This document shows, piece after piece, positions 1-8,871 of a stretch of DNA of 64,000 nt. Below the pieces are notes generated by a model. The model searched no databases. It had not been told where the DNA came from and saw nothing but the letters and a program-made list of their open reading frames with translations. The position numbers were made by a program, and so were the translations under genes. This stretch comes from Streptomyces sp. NBC_00273 (GTDB lineage: Bacteria; Actinomycetota; Actinomycetes; Streptomycetales; Streptomycetaceae). Position 1 is the stretch's first letter; every line of letters begins with the position of its first letter. The stretch lies in assembly GCF_036178145.1 (NCBI RefSeq), contig NZ_CP108067.1, positions 8,943,001-9,007,000 of the forward strand, given 5' to 3'.

Positions 1-52
1 CCGGGACAGCTTCGGCTTCCTCTGCCTGGTGCTGCGCCGCACCTCGGACTGA
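1..52 (+). CDS. C-terminal end of a SAM-dependent methyltransferase (5' truncated by window)
   Basis: Only the last 16 complete codons are inside the window, ending at TGA (50-52). They read RDSFGFLCLVLRRTSD. This is nearly the same as the C-terminus of the class I methyltransferase at 33543-34277, which ends RDSFGFVSLVLRPTS, so the truncated gene is probably a paralogue of that gene. The assignment rests on this short match alone; the catalytic domain lies upstream of the window. Confidence 0.55.
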   Translation, partial: RDSFGFLCLVLRRTSD

Positions 53-157
53 TCACGCAGGGCGGCTGGCGAGCGGCCCGTTCGCCCAGCAGGTTCCATG
101 CCCGACAGGGCCCCATGGCCGCCGCGGAACCGCGGCGGCCGGAAAGAGAGGACACCG

Positions 158-1027
158 ATGCAACCGACGTTCGTACTGGTCCACGGAGCCTTCGCGAACT
201 CCTTCTCCTTCGCGCCCCTCCAGGCCGAACTCGGTCTCCTCGGGCACCGATCGGTCGCCGTCGACCTGCCCGGTCACGGCTTCCGGGCGACCTTCACCCG
301 CGCCTATCAGTCACCGCAGGACCCCGAGGGGCTCGCCACCGCGCCCGGCTCGATCAAGGGCATCACCCTCGCCGACAACGTCGCGCACCTGATCGGGATC
401 CTCGAACGGGCCAAGCGGAACGGCCCCGTCATCCTCGTCGGTCACAGCCGGGGCGGCCTCACGATCACGGCCGCGGCCAACGCACGCCCGGACCTGATCG
501 ACCGCATCGTCTACGTCTCGGCCTGGTGCCCGGTCCGTCTCGACGTCAACGACTACTACGCCGAGCCGGAGATGGCCGGGGTCGACCCCGCTGCCTTCGC
601 TTCGGCGCTGGTCGGGAACCCCGCCGAGCTCGGTCTGCTGCGCGTCAACTTCCGCACGGCGAAACCGGACTCGCTCGCCGCGTTCAAGGAGGCCTTCTTC
701 GCCGACGGCACCGACGAGCAGTTCCTGACCTTCCTGAACACCTTCCAGCCGGACGAGAACCTGGACGTCGGCGGCTCCGCCGACCGGGCGCAGGCCGCCA
801 CCTGGGGCCGCGTCCCGAAGACCTACGTCCGCCTGGTCGACGACGCGGGCCTGCCCCTCGCCCTACAGGACCGGCTGATCCGCGAGGGCAACGAGCTGAC
901 ACCGGACAACGCCTACGACGTCCGCACGCTGGCGGGCAGCCACTTGAAGTGGCTGGTCGATCCGGCGCCGGCGGCGCGCGCCCTGGGCGAACTCGCCACG
1001 CTGCCGGCCCCGTCCGCCCGGGCGTGA
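158..1027 (+). CDS. alpha/beta-hydrolase fold protein
   Basis: A 289-residue cytoplasmic protein without a signal peptide. It starts with the usual first strand followed by an HG oxyanion motif (FVLVHGAF, residues 5-12), then a DLPGHG turn (36-41). The nucleophile elbow GHSRGG is at 95-100 with Ser97 as predicted nucleophile, and a late AGSHLKWLVDP segment supplies the likely catalytic His. This pattern is typical of small salicylate-esterase or haloperoxidase-like hydrolases; the substrate cannot be told. The ATG at 158 was chosen over in-frame upstream codons because AAGAGAGG sits just before it and the fold begins immediately. It is a single-gene unit ended by the hairpin at 1072-1125. Confidence 0.85.
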   Translation: MQPTFVLVHGAFANSFSFAPLQAELGLLGHRSVAVDLPGHGFRATFTRAYQSPQDPEGLATAPGSIKGITLADNVAHLIGILERAKRNGPVILVGHSRGGLTITAAANARPDLIDRIVYVSAWCPVRLDVNDYYAEPEMAGVDPAAFASALVGNPAELGLLRVNFRTAKPDSLAAFKEAFFADGTDEQFLTFLNTFQPDENLDVGGSADRAQAATWGRVPKTYVRLVDDAGLPLALQDRLIREGNELTPDNAYDVRTLAGSHLKWLVDPAPAARALGELATLPAPSARA

Positions 1028-1071
1028 CCGGAACCGGGTGACCGGTTCGGCGGACCCTCGATGCGGTTCGC

Positions 1072-1125
1072 CCGGGCGGCTGCCCCGCCCCCGACAAACG
1101 GGGGTGGGGCGGGGCAGCCGCCCGG
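1072..1125. terminator. strong bidirectional hairpin terminator
   Basis: A perfect 20-bp inverted repeat (1072-1091 with 1106-1125) and a 14-nt loop lie between two convergent genes, the hydrolase ending at 1027 and the EF-G-like gene ending at 1142. There is no U-tract, as is usual for high-GC actinobacterial terminators. It can serve both strands. Confidence 0.85.
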
Positions 1126-1141
1126 CGCTCACCCGGCGGTC

Positions 1142-3217
1142 TCAACGGACCGGCAGGGCTCCCGCGACCGACGCCGGGACCGGTGCGAGACCGGCCGGCC
1201 GGGTGGTGAAGGTGCCCCGACCCTGTGTCCGGCCGCGCAGCCGGGACGCGTAGCCGAACAGCTCGGCCAGCGGCACGGCCGCCGTGATCACCGCGGTCCC
1301 GGCCTCGGCCGTGGAACCCGAGACCCGGCCGCGGCGGGCCGCGAGATCACCCAGCACACCCCCGACGCCGTCCTCCGGAACCGTCACCGTGACCTCGACG
1401 AGCGGCTCCAGGAGCTCCATCGTGCTCAGGCGCAGGGCCTCGCGCAGCCCGAACCGACCCGCCGCGCGGAACGCCATCTCCGAGGAGTCCTTGGAGTGGG
1501 TCGCCCCGTCGGTGAGCGTGACCCGCAGCCCCGTCACCGGGAACCCGCCGAGCGGGCCCTCGGCGAGCGCGTCCCGGCAACCGGCCTCCACGGCGCGCGC
1601 GTACTCCTGCGGTACGCGTCCGCCGACGACCGTCGACCGGAACTCGAAGCACGGCTCCTCCAGTGGTTCGACGTCGAGGACGACGTGCGCGAACTGGCCG
1701 GCCCCACCGTCCTGTTTGACGTGCCGGTGGACGAGGCCGCTGACCCCGCGCACGACGGTCTCCCGGTAGGAGACCTGCGGCCGGCCGACGACGACCTCCA
1801 CCCCGTGGCCGCTGCGGATCTTCTCCACCGCCACTTCCAGGTGCAGCTCGCCCATCCCCGACAGCACGGTCTGGCCGCTCTCCGCGTCGGACCGCACCAC
1901 CAGCGACGGGTCCTCCTCGGCCAGCCGCGCCAGCGCCGCCGAGAGCCGGCCCGTGTCGCTGTTGCGCCGGGCCTCGACCGCGACCGACACCACCGGCTCG
2001 GCCACCGAAGGCGGTTCGAGGACCAGCGGGGCGCCCGGCGCGCACAGGGTCGTGCCCGCCCGGGCGGCCTTCAGCCCGATCACCGCGACGATGTCACCGG
2101 CCACCGCCTCCTCCCGTTCCTCGTGCCGGTCGGCCTGGACCCGCAGGATCCGGCCGACCCGCTCCGTACGGCCCGTGGCCGCGTCCACTACCGTCGCGCC
2201 CTTGCGCAGGGTGCCCGCGTAGACCCGCAGGTACGTGAGCCGCCCGGTCGCCGTCGCCGTCACCTTGAAGGCGAGGGCCGTGAACGGCTCCGCCGGGTCG
2301 GGGGCGCGCTCCTGCTCCACACCGTCCGCCACCAGCCCCCGTACCGCGGGCATCTCGGCGGGCGAGGGCAGGTACGCGAGGACGGCGTCCAGCAGCGGCT
2401 CGATCCCGCGGTTGCGGTACGCGGATCCGCACAGCACCACCACACCGTCACCACGCAGCGTCAGCTCCCGCAGGGCACGGACCAGGGTCCGCTCCGTCAG
2501 GGCCGAGGCCGAGCAGAACTCCTCCAGGGCGTCGGCGTGCAGCTCCGCCACCGTCTCCTCCAGGAGCCGGCGGCGCCGGGCCGCCTCCTCCCGCAGCGCC
2601 TCGGGGACGGGGCCCTCCTGGTAGCCGTCGGAGCCGGTCAGCCAGTGCAGCGAGCGCATCGCCAGGAGGTCGACGACGCCGGAGAACGAGTCCTCCGCTC
2701 CGATGGGGAGCTGTACCACCAGCGGAACGACGCCCAGGCGCTCGCGGATCGACGCGACCGCCGCGTCGAGGTCGGCGCCCGGCCGGTCGAGCTTGTTGAC
2801 GAACGCGATCCGCGGCACACCGTGCCGGTCGGCCTGCCGCCACACCGTTTCGCTCTGCGGTTCGACGCCGGCGACGGCGTCGAACACCGCGACCGCCCCG
2901 TCCAGCACCCGCAGGGAACGCTCGACCTCGTCGGAGAAGTCGACGTGACCCGGGGTGTCGATCAGGTTGACGCGATGACCGTCCCAGGCGCAGCTCACGG
3001 CCGCGGCGAAGATGGTGATGCCGCGATCGCGTTCCTGGGGGTCGTAGTCGGTGACGGTGGTGCCGTGATGGACCTCGCCGCGCTTGTGGATGGAGCCGGT
3101 CGCGAAGAGGATCCGCTCGGTGATGGTGGTCTTGCCGGCGTCCACGTGGGCGAGGATGCCCAGGTTGCGGACGGCGGTGGGGGAAGAGGTGGTGCGGGGC
3201 TGCCTGTTGGCGCGCAT
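1142..3217 (-). CDS. EF-G-like translational GTPase (EF-G2 / ribosomal-protection type)
   Basis: This 691-residue protein has the full EF-G length. G-domain motifs are AHVDAGKT (23-30), RGITI (65-69), DTPGH (87-91) and NKLD (141-144). The effector region [15 protein letters not shown] resembles EF-G more than Tet(M). A later GMGELHLEV segment marks the domain III/IV region. The essential fusA normally sits in the rpsL-rpsG-tuf operon, which is absent here, so this is a paralogue. Such second EF-Gs may act in ribosome rescue, stress or drug protection; that is inference. The start at 3217 follows GAAAGG, and the longer upstream reading frame lacks conserved sequence. It is preceded by a 39-codon leader ORF on the same strand. 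Confidence 0.9.
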   Translation of the reverse strand: MRANRQPRTTSSPTAVRNLGILAHVDAGKTTITERILFATGSIHKRGEVHHGTTVTDYDPQERDRGITIFAAAVSCAWDGHRVNLIDTPGHVDFSDEVERSLRVLDGAVAVFDAVAGVEPQSETVWRQADRHGVPRIAFVNKLDRPGADLDAAVASIRERLGVVPLVVQLPIGAEDSFSGVVDLLAMRSLHWLTGSDGYQEGPVPEALREEAARRRRLLEETVAELHADALEEFCSASALTERTLVRALRELTLRGDGVVVLCGSAYRNRGIEPLLDAVLAYLPSPAEMPAVRGLVADGVEQERAPDPAEPFTALAFKVTATATGRLTYLRVYAGTLRKGATVVDAATGRTERVGRILRVQADRHEEREEAVAGDIVAVIGLKAARAGTTLCAPGAPLVLEPPSVAEPVVSVAVEARRNSDTGRLSAALARLAEEDPSLVVRSDAESGQTVLSGMGELHLEVAVEKIRSGHGVEVVVGRPQVSYRETVVRGVSGLVHRHVKQDGGAGQFAHVVLDVEPLEEPCFEFRSTVVGGRVPQEYARAVEAGCRDALAEGPLGGFPVTGLRVTLTDGATHSKDSSEMAFRAAGRFGLREALRLSTMELLEPLVEVTVTVPEDGVGGVLGDLAARRGRVSGSTAEAGTAVITAAVPLAELFGYASRLRGRTQGRGTFTTRPAGLAPVPASVAGALPVR

Positions 3218-3399
3218 GGCCCGAGGCCTTTCGTACGTGCGGAGGAAGAGGGCGGCGCGATTCCCGGAAGCCGGCCCCGGTCCTCCCGGGCGGCCGCAGC
3301 GCACGGCGGCGTCGCCGTCCCGTCCGGAAGGAGTCCGGGCAGGAGGGCGTACGGGCTCGCGGGCTGGCGGGCGTACGGAAGGCAGGAGGGGACGGAACC

Positions 3400-3519
3400 C
3401 TAGAAGTGGGTCACGGGCATACGGTGACGGCCGCGCAGCCGGCACCGCGCGCTGCGAGACACCGGGATCACGTCGTACCGGGTCGGGGGAGCGAAGGCGG
3501 CGGTGCGGTACGTGCACAT
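3400..3519 (-). CDS. 39-residue leader ORF upstream of the EF-G-like gene
   Basis: ATG (complement of 3517-3519) is preceded at 7 nt by the strong site AAGGGGAG. The frame runs 39 codons to a TAG at 3400-3402 and begins [17 protein letters not shown]. It is basic, rich in Arg and Pro, and has no signal peptide. It ends 182 bp before the EF-G-like start, and the gap contains short inverted repeats such as CCGGA-N5-TCCGG. Position and ribosome-binding site suggest a regulatory leader peptide (translation attenuation) for the downstream gene. That function is inferred; the ORF and its ribosome-binding site are seen directly. Confidence 0.55.
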   Translation of the reverse strand: MCTYRTAAFAPPTRYDVIPVSRSARCRLRGRHRMPVTHF

Positions 3520-3709
3520 GGCGCGGCTCCCCTTCTCTTCACTCGGCATGAGGCGCGCGGTGCCCCGTCGGCAGCGCGCACGGCGAGTCTAGTGATCGAG
3601 TCCTGCCGCGGCACCGGGTTTTCCTGCGCTTCCGCGGGACCGTGACGTGTACCGTGAGTGACGTACTGCTACTGAAAGTGATCGTTCGGTTGCGTCCGTG
3701 GGAGTCGTC

Positions 3710-4600
3710 GTGTCCATGTTGCTGATCAGAGGGTCGTTCCGGGTGAACGGCGGAGCCAGGCCGGACGGGGACACCGTCCCCTTCACCCCGGACGACGTGG
3801 CGGACTGGAAACTCGTGCCGGGGTGCACCGGGGTCCTGCCCAAGGCGGACGGTCGCGTCTCCGTACGCCTGGAGGGCATCGACGCACTGGAGACCCACTA
3901 CACGAACGGCAGCTACGGGTCGGAGCGGCGCCAGCCGATCGAGTACGCGCGCAAGGCCGCCCATGCCCTGCTGACCTGGCTCCGCTTCACCAGCATCGAG
4001 TGGCACGACGACGGGACGGTCACCACCGAACCCGACAGGGTGCCCGGCTACATCCTCACCAGCGGTACCGACATGTTCGGCCGCTGCCTGGCACTGGTCG
4101 GCCGAGACACCCCACCCGCGTACAGCGGCTATCGGATCGACGTCGACAAGAAGCGGCTGGAGCGGACCGCCAACCATCACCTGCTCTCGATCGGTCTGGC
4201 CTACCCGACCTTCTACGAGGGCCTGCCCGTGGACCTGCGGGACGGGCTCAAGGCCGCCGCCCGGGCGGCGAAGGAGGACACACCGCCGCGGGGGCTGTGG
4301 GCGAAGGACGTGACCGTCGATGGGGCGAAGATCGACGGCATCCGCTCGATCACGGACGACGACACCGGAGCGGTGATCCTCCCCAAGCTCTTCCGCCGGC
4401 TGAAGGACTACTTCGACTTCGACCCCGATAACTGCTCACTGGCCGGCTTCCCCGCCTTCCTGGCCGGGTCCGAGGACAAGTTCCGCATCCTGCCCGGCGA
4501 CGAGGTCCTCACCGGCTTCCACCGGCTGGTCGAGATCACGGACGCTCAGATCCTGCGGATGACCCACCCCAGCGAGGACATCCTCTTCGTGAACGGGTGA
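3710..4600 (+). CDS. SNase-like (thermonuclease-fold) protein
   Basis: A roughly 296-residue soluble protein. The N-terminal third has the staphylococcal-nuclease signature: a DGDT segment near residue 21, then VRLEGIDALETHY, matching the conserved VRLxGIDxPE strand of the TNase family, and a later TFYEGLP segment like the family's AYP(T) region. The C-terminal half is unassigned. There is no signal peptide, unlike secreted nucleases. Start choice is uncertain: GTG at 3698, GTG at 3710 and ATG at 3716 are in frame. GGGAG at 3701-3705 favours 3710. Nuclease activity is inferred from fold similarity; key arginines were not confirmed. It is convergent with the histidine kinase gene, 55 bp apart. 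Confidence 0.65.
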   Translation: MSMLLIRGSFRVNGGARPDGDTVPFTPDDVADWKLVPGCTGVLPKADGRVSVRLEGIDALETHYTNGSYGSERRQPIEYARKAAHALLTWLRFTSIEWHDDGTVTTEPDRVPGYILTSGTDMFGRCLALVGRDTPPAYSGYRIDVDKKRLERTANHHLLSIGLAYPTFYEGLPVDLRDGLKAAARAAKEDTPPRGLWAKDVTVDGAKIDGIRSITDDDTGAVILPKLFRRLKDYFDFDPDNCSLAGFPAFLAGSEDKFRILPGDEVLTGFHRLVEITDAQILRMTHPSEDILFVNG

Positions 4601-4655
4601 GCGCGGGCCACCCCGGCCGCCCCGTCACCCCGGCCGCCCCCGTCGCCCGGCGCCG

Positions 4656-6125
4656 TCAGGGCCGGGGCGTCGTCGGCAGGCGCAGCACCAGCCGCGCGCC
4701 CCCGGCCCCGCCCGCACCCCCCTCGGCCGTGAGCGTTCCCCCGTGGTGGGTGCTCAGGTCGCGGGCGATGGCGAGCCCCAGTCCGGCTCCGCCGTGGTCG
4801 CGGCTGCGCGAATCGTCGAGGCGGGTGAAGCGCTCGAAGATCCGCTCCCGGTCGGCGGTCGGGATCCCGGGGCCGTCGTCGACCACCTCCAGCACGGCGC
4901 TGCCCGGCCGGGTGGGGTGCCCGGTCGTGCGCAGGGTGACGTCCACGCGCGCGTCCGCGTAGCGCTGCGCGTTGTCGACGAGGTTGGTGACGATGCGGCC
5001 GAGCCACAGCGCGCCGGCGGTGACCCCGACATCGGGTTCCAGCCGCAGCCGTACGGGGACGCGGTCGCCGAGCCGGCCCTCCACCACCTCGCGCACCAGC
5101 GCGGTCAGGTCCAGCGGAGCGGCGGCCACCGGCTGGGCCGCGTCGATCCGGGCGAGCAACAGCAGGTCGGCCGTGAGGTGCTGGAGCCGTTCGATGTCCT
5201 CCAGCGCCCCGGAGATCAGCTCGGGCCACAGTTCCGGGTCCTGGACGGCCAGCGCCACTTCCAACTGGGTGCGCAGGACGGTGATGGGGCTGCGCAGTTC
5301 GTGGGAGGCGTCGGCGATGAACTGTCGCTGGCGCATCCCGGAGGCCTCCAGCCGGTCCAGGGTGGCGTTCATGGTCTCGGCCAGCCGGGCGACCTCGTCG
5401 TGGGTGGCCGGCACCGGAACCCGGCGGTGCAGGCCCCGGTCGGAGATCTCGGCGACCTCGGCCCGGATCTCCTCCACCGGCCGCAGCGCATGGCCGGTGA
5501 CCCGCCAGGTCACCAGGGCGACGGTGGCCAGCAGCAGGGGCATGCCGATGACGAGGGCGGCGGTGGTCGTGTCGTCCGCCGCGTCCGCGTCCCGCAGGGA
5601 GGCGCCGGCGTAGACGGTGGCCATGCCGTCCGGGGTCTGCGTGACGACCTGGACGACCCGCTGCCGGTACTCACCGTCCACCGGCCGGACCCGCCACGTG
5701 TGGAACCGGGTTCCCGGAGCGCCGGGACCGGGCGGTGGGAAGGCGGGCGCGCCGGCCAGGTTCGGGCTGGCGAACAGGACGCGTCCGTCGGCGCCCACCA
5801 CCTGGACGAAGTCGATGCCGCGGGCCGGCGGCCGGACGCGGCCCAGCTTCCCGGCGGACGCGAGCTGCGCCACGGTCTCGGCCTGGCGCCGGGCGTCGTT
5901 CTCCGCGTTGCGGATCAGGTTCGCCTCCAGCAGCCCGAGCAGGGCGAACGAGGCGAGCGCCAGGGCCGCGGCCACCACCACGCTCGCGCCCACGGTGGCC
6001 CGTGCCCGTACCGTGGTCGGCCACAGCCGGCGCAGCACCGGCCACCGGCGCAGGGCCGCGCCCGGGACCGCGTGCAGGGCGGCCCGCACGCGTCCGCGCC
6101 GGCCGGGACGCTCGGCCTCAGCCAC
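4656..6125 (-). CDS. sensor histidine kinase
   Basis: A 489-residue membrane kinase. It has a basic N-terminus, TM1 at about 43-66, an extracytoplasmic domain of about 120 residues, TM2 at about 188-208, HAMP at about 209-262 and HisKA with ASHELRSP (phospho-His275). The ATPase boxes are NLVDNAQRY (381-389), DDGPGIP (416-422) and GGAGLGLAI (445-453). Its GTG start overlaps the 3' end of the response regulator gene by 8 bp, so the two are translationally coupled. It phosphorylates the regulator encoded at 6118-6795. The input signal is unknown, but the divergent PepSY-like protein suggests cell-envelope sensing. Confidence 0.93.
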   Translation of the reverse strand: MAEAERPGRRGRVRAALHAVPGAALRRWPVLRRLWPTTVRARATVGASVVVAAALALASFALLGLLEANLIRNAENDARRQAETVAQLASAGKLGRVRPPARGIDFVQVVGADGRVLFASPNLAGAPAFPPPGPGAPGTRFHTWRVRPVDGEYRQRVVQVVTQTPDGMATVYAGASLRDADAADDTTTAALVIGMPLLLATVALVTWRVTGHALRPVEEIRAEVAEISDRGLHRRVPVPATHDEVARLAETMNATLDRLEASGMRQRQFIADASHELRSPITVLRTQLEVALAVQDPELWPELISGALEDIERLQHLTADLLLLARIDAAQPVAAAPLDLTALVREVVEGRLGDRVPVRLRLEPDVGVTAGALWLGRIVTNLVDNAQRYADARVDVTLRTTGHPTRPGSAVLEVVDDGPGIPTADRERIFERFTRLDDSRSRDHGGAGLGLAIARDLSTHHGGTLTAEGGAGGAGGARLVLRLPTTPRP

Positions 6126-6795
6126 CGTCGGCCGCCAGCCGGTACCCCGCTCCGCGCACGGTCTCCACCGCGGTGCGGCCGAACGGTGCGTCGATCTTGC
6201 GGCGGAGGGCGCTGACGTGGACCTCGACCACATTGGGATCGCCGTCGAAGGCGCTGTCCCACACCTGTTCCAGGATGTCCCGCTTGGGCACCACCTCGCC
6301 CGAGCGCCGGGCCAGGTACTCCAGGACCGCGAACTCCCGCGCGGTCAGCCGTATCTCCGTGCCGCCGCGGGAGCAGGAGTGACGGGCGGGGTCGAGCAGC
6401 AGGTCGCCGAAGCGCATCACCTGGGGCCGCCGACGGCCCGTACGCCGGCCGAGCGCGCGCAGCCGGGCGACCAGGACGAGGTAGGAGAACGGCTTGGACA
6501 GGAAGTCGTCGGCGCCGGTGTCGAGCGCCTCCGCCTCGTCGTACTCGCCGTCCTTCGCCGTGAGCATCAAGATCCCCGACTCGTTGCCGGCCGCGCGCAG
6601 CCTCGCGCACACCCGGTACCCGTTCAGCCCGGGCAGCATGATGTCCAGCACGATGAGGTCGTAGTCGTGCTCCGCGGCCATCCACAGGCCCTGGTTCCCG
6701 TCGTGGGCCAGGTCCACCGAGAACCCCTCCGACTGAAGCCCTCGCTGCAGGGCCACGGCGAGCCGCCGTTCGTCCTCCACCACCAGTACGCGCAT
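6118..6795 (-). CDS. OmpR/PhoB-family response regulator
   Basis: A 225-residue regulator. The receiver domain has the acidic pair at E7-D8, phospho-acceptor Asp51 in VLDIMLPG and a conserved SKPF lysine near 101. The C-terminal winged helix shows LTAREFAVLEYLARRSGEVV and EVHVSALRRKI..VRGAGYRL. It is the first gene of the regulator-kinase operon. The ATG lies 30 bp from a palindrome and direct-repeat cluster (6825-6877) that probably is its own binding site, so autoregulation and control of the divergent gene are likely. Confidence 0.95.
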   Translation of the reverse strand: MRVLVVEDERRLAVALQRGLQSEGFSVDLAHDGNQGLWMAAEHDYDLIVLDIMLPGLNGYRVCARLRAAGNESGILMLTAKDGEYDEAEALDTGADDFLSKPFSYLVLVARLRALGRRTGRRRPQVMRFGDLLLDPARHSCSRGGTEIRLTAREFAVLEYLARRSGEVVPKRDILEQVWDSAFDGDPNVVEVHVSALRRKIDAPFGRTAVETVRGAGYRLAADGG

Positions 6796-6824
6796 GCCGG
6801 ACAGGATCTCAGGCCCTCCCCGCC

Positions 6825-6877
6825 GCCACCTGAAGAGGTCTTCAGGTGGCTTCAGCGGGGCTTCAGCTTCCGCTCAG
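6825..6877. promoter_or_regulatory. response-regulator operator: palindrome plus CTTCAG direct repeats
   Basis: An 11-bp perfect inverted repeat, GCCACCTGAAG (6825-6835) and CTTCAGGTGGC (6840-6850), has a 4-nt spacer. It runs straight into further CTTCAG copies at 6850 and 6861 and a CGCTCAG copy at 6871. The copies starting at 6840, 6850, 6861 and 6872 are 10-11 bp apart, one helical turn, as OmpR/PhoB-family regulators require. It lies between the divergent regulator gene (start 6795) and the PepSY-like gene (start 6931). Confidence 0.7.
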
Positions 6878-6930
6878 CATGCTCTGGAACGAGCCGCGCA
6901 CCGCGCCCGGTTGTCCTGAGGAGTGCCTGT

Positions 6931-7572
6931 ATGTCTGATTCCGTCCCGCCGTCCGAGCCGGCCGAGACCGCCGCCGTGAACGCGCCGGCGACCGCCCCGG
7001 TGACCGCTCCCGAGACGAAGGCCCGCAAGTCCGCGGCCCCGGGCCGCCTCGTCCCCCGTGGCAAGCGCGCCCGTTGGGTGGCGGCGGGCGCGGTCGCGGT
7101 GGTGGTCGTCGGTGGAGCAGCGGTGGCCGCGGCCGGACACCACGACCACCACATGCGCGTCGAGCGGGGCCCGCACATGGCCTGGGCCGGACCGGGACCC
7201 GAGGGCGGCCTGCGGGGCGGCCCGCACGCCGCCGAACCGCGGCACGAGCGGGAGCAGGGCGAGCCCGGCCGCCCCGCGGGCCCCAAGGCACCCGGGGAGC
7301 AGGACCGACCCGGAGGCGCCGACGGGCGCGCAGGCTCCGCCAGGAACGCCCCGGCGCCCGCGCCCATCCCCTCCCTGGCCATCGGCGAGGCGGCCGAGAA
7401 GGCCGCCGCGGCCGTGCCGGGCGGGAAGGTCGCGGGCCTGCGCGCGGTTGCCCAGGAGGGCGGCGGCAGCGCCTGGCTGGCCGTGGTCATCGGTTCCGAC
7501 GGCGTCCGGCACGCGGTCACCGTGTCCGGCACGGACGGCACGATCACCAGCAACACCACCAAGGACCACTAG
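6931..7572 (+). CDS. PepSY-like membrane-anchored extracytoplasmic protein
   Basis: A 213-residue protein. The cytoplasmic N-terminus is rich in Ala, Pro and Thr, a single TM helix lies at about 50-68 (WVAAGAVAVVVVGGAAVAAA), then comes a His/Pro/Gly/Arg-rich linker starting GHHDHH. The C-terminal domain (about 150-213) carries the alternating pattern of PepSY domains (SLAIGEAAEKAAAAVPGGKV, then WLAVVIGSDGVRHAVTVSGTDG). The ATG follows TGAGGAG. PepSY domains often inhibit proteases or accompany two-component systems. Here the gene diverges from such a system across its likely operator, so it is a probable target or accessory sensor. Confidence 0.75.
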   Translation: MSDSVPPSEPAETAAVNAPATAPVTAPETKARKSAAPGRLVPRGKRARWVAAGAVAVVVVGGAAVAAAGHHDHHMRVERGPHMAWAGPGPEGGLRGGPHAAEPRHEREQGEPGRPAGPKAPGEQDRPGGADGRAGSARNAPAPAPIPSLAIGEAAEKAAAAVPGGKVAGLRAVAQEGGGSAWLAVVIGSDGVRHAVTVSGTDGTITSNTTKDH

Positions 7573-7595
7573 GGACCGCTATGGGCCACCAAGGC

Positions 7596-8816
7596 CTACG
7601 GCGTCATGGCGCGGCCCCCGATGCCGGGGGCCCCGCCGAGCTGGCCCCGCCACCAGGCCTCCATCTCCCCGCCGTCCATGCCCGCCCACGCCGGGGTCCG
7701 CTCGACCTGGGCGCGGCCCAGCCGGCGGGCCAGTGCCACCAGCTCCCGTCCGGCGGCGCCGCGGGTCTCCTCGTATCCGCGCAGCAGCTCCTCGAAGGAC
7801 CCGCAGCGGCGCCAGCCGTCGGCGAGGGCGGTGGCGTCCTGGAGCGCCTTGGCGGCGCCGCTCGTGTTGTGCGGGCGTACGACGCTCGCCGCGTCCCCCG
7901 CGAGCAGCAGCCGACCGGCGGCGGTGCGCGTGGTCTCCATGTCGTAGATCGGCTGGACGAAGGTGTCCGCCGGGTCGGTCAGCGCGAGCGCCCGCGCCCA
8001 GTACGGCGGGAACTCGCGATCGAGCAGCGCCGCCAGATGCCCCGCGAGCTCGGGGGTGAGGCCGCCCGGCGGGAAGCTCGTCGGATCGCCCCGGCGCAGC
8101 TGCCCGTCCTGCGGCGGAGAGCCGTACAGCACCCAGTTCACCCGCGGTCCGTCCGGCCCGGGAATCCGGTAGATGACGCAGGAACCGCCCGGGAAGCAGA
8201 CCGTGGTCCCCGCCTCCGGCACCGAGTCCGCCACGCTGCCGAGCCCCGCGAGCAGCGCCGCGTCGAAGTTGCCCCGCCAGCAGACGTAGCCGGCGTACTG
8301 CGGCCGGGAGTCCGGGCAGAGCGCGGTGCGCACCACCGACCGGTACCCGTCGGCACCGACCACCAGGTCGTACCGCTCGACGGACCCGCCCGCGAGCCGC
8401 ACCCGCGCGCCCGCGGTCCCGGTCTCCTCGACCCCCGTCACCGCCTCCCCCTGCCGGTAGACCACCGACTGCGGAACGGACTCCCGAAGGCCGTGCCAGA
8501 GCAGGCCCCAGTGGTAGGAGTGGAAGGGGAACGGCTGCTCCCAGATCACCCGGCCGCCCGGCCCGTGGGCATCGTCGCGGACCACCCAGCGGCGCTGCTC
8601 CAGCCGGTGCGCGGCGATCCCACCGGGCAGCGCGCCGCTCGCGCCGAGCTCGGCGGCCCGCTCGTCGTGGATGCACAGGCCGACGCCCCGGTCCTGCAAC
8701 CGCCCGCCCGTGCGCTCCAGCACCACCACCTCATCGGCGCCCGCCCGCGCCGCCGCCGTCGCGACGGCGCACCCCGCGATGCTCCCGCCGACCACCGCGA
8801 TCGTTCCACCGCGCAT
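7596..8816 (-). CDS. FAD-dependent aromatic-type monooxygenase
   Basis: 406 residues with the class A flavoprotein hydroxylase layout. There is an N-terminal GxGxxG-type FAD site (AVVGGSIAGCAVA, 7-19), a central VVGADGYRSVVR (DG motif) and a C-terminal LLLAGDAASVVRPHNTSGAAKALQDA (GD motif). The family hydroxylates small aromatics or heteroaromatics using NAD(P)H; the pattern resembles 2,6-dihydroxypyridine 3-hydroxylase-like proteins. The substrate is unknown. It is 55 bp downstream of the GH15-like gene on the same strand and could be cotranscribed, though the functions do not obviously fit together. It is convergent with the PepSY-like gene. Confidence 0.88.
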   Translation of the reverse strand: MRGGTIAVVGGSIAGCAVATAAARAGADEVVVLERTGGRLQDRGVGLCIHDERAAELGASGALPGGIAAHRLEQRRWVVRDDAHGPGGRVIWEQPFPFHSYHWGLLWHGLRESVPQSVVYRQGEAVTGVEETGTAGARVRLAGGSVERYDLVVGADGYRSVVRTALCPDSRPQYAGYVCWRGNFDAALLAGLGSVADSVPEAGTTVCFPGGSCVIYRIPGPDGPRVNWVLYGSPPQDGQLRRGDPTSFPPGGLTPELAGHLAALLDREFPPYWARALALTDPADTFVQPIYDMETTRTAAGRLLLAGDAASVVRPHNTSGAAKALQDATALADGWRRCGSFEELLRGYEETRGAAGRELVALARRLGRAQVERTPAWAGMDGGEMEAWWRGQLGGAPGIGGRAMTP

Positions 8817-8871
8817 AACCGCCTCCGCCTCCTGTCGATGTACAGCACGTCAGTGACCCTCACAGGGCCGG

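Noticed and set aside
1061..3403. A 780-codon plus-strand frame opposite the EF-G-like gene
   Set aside because: Composition is that of an antisense shadow, and the minus strand encodes an unmistakable GTPase.
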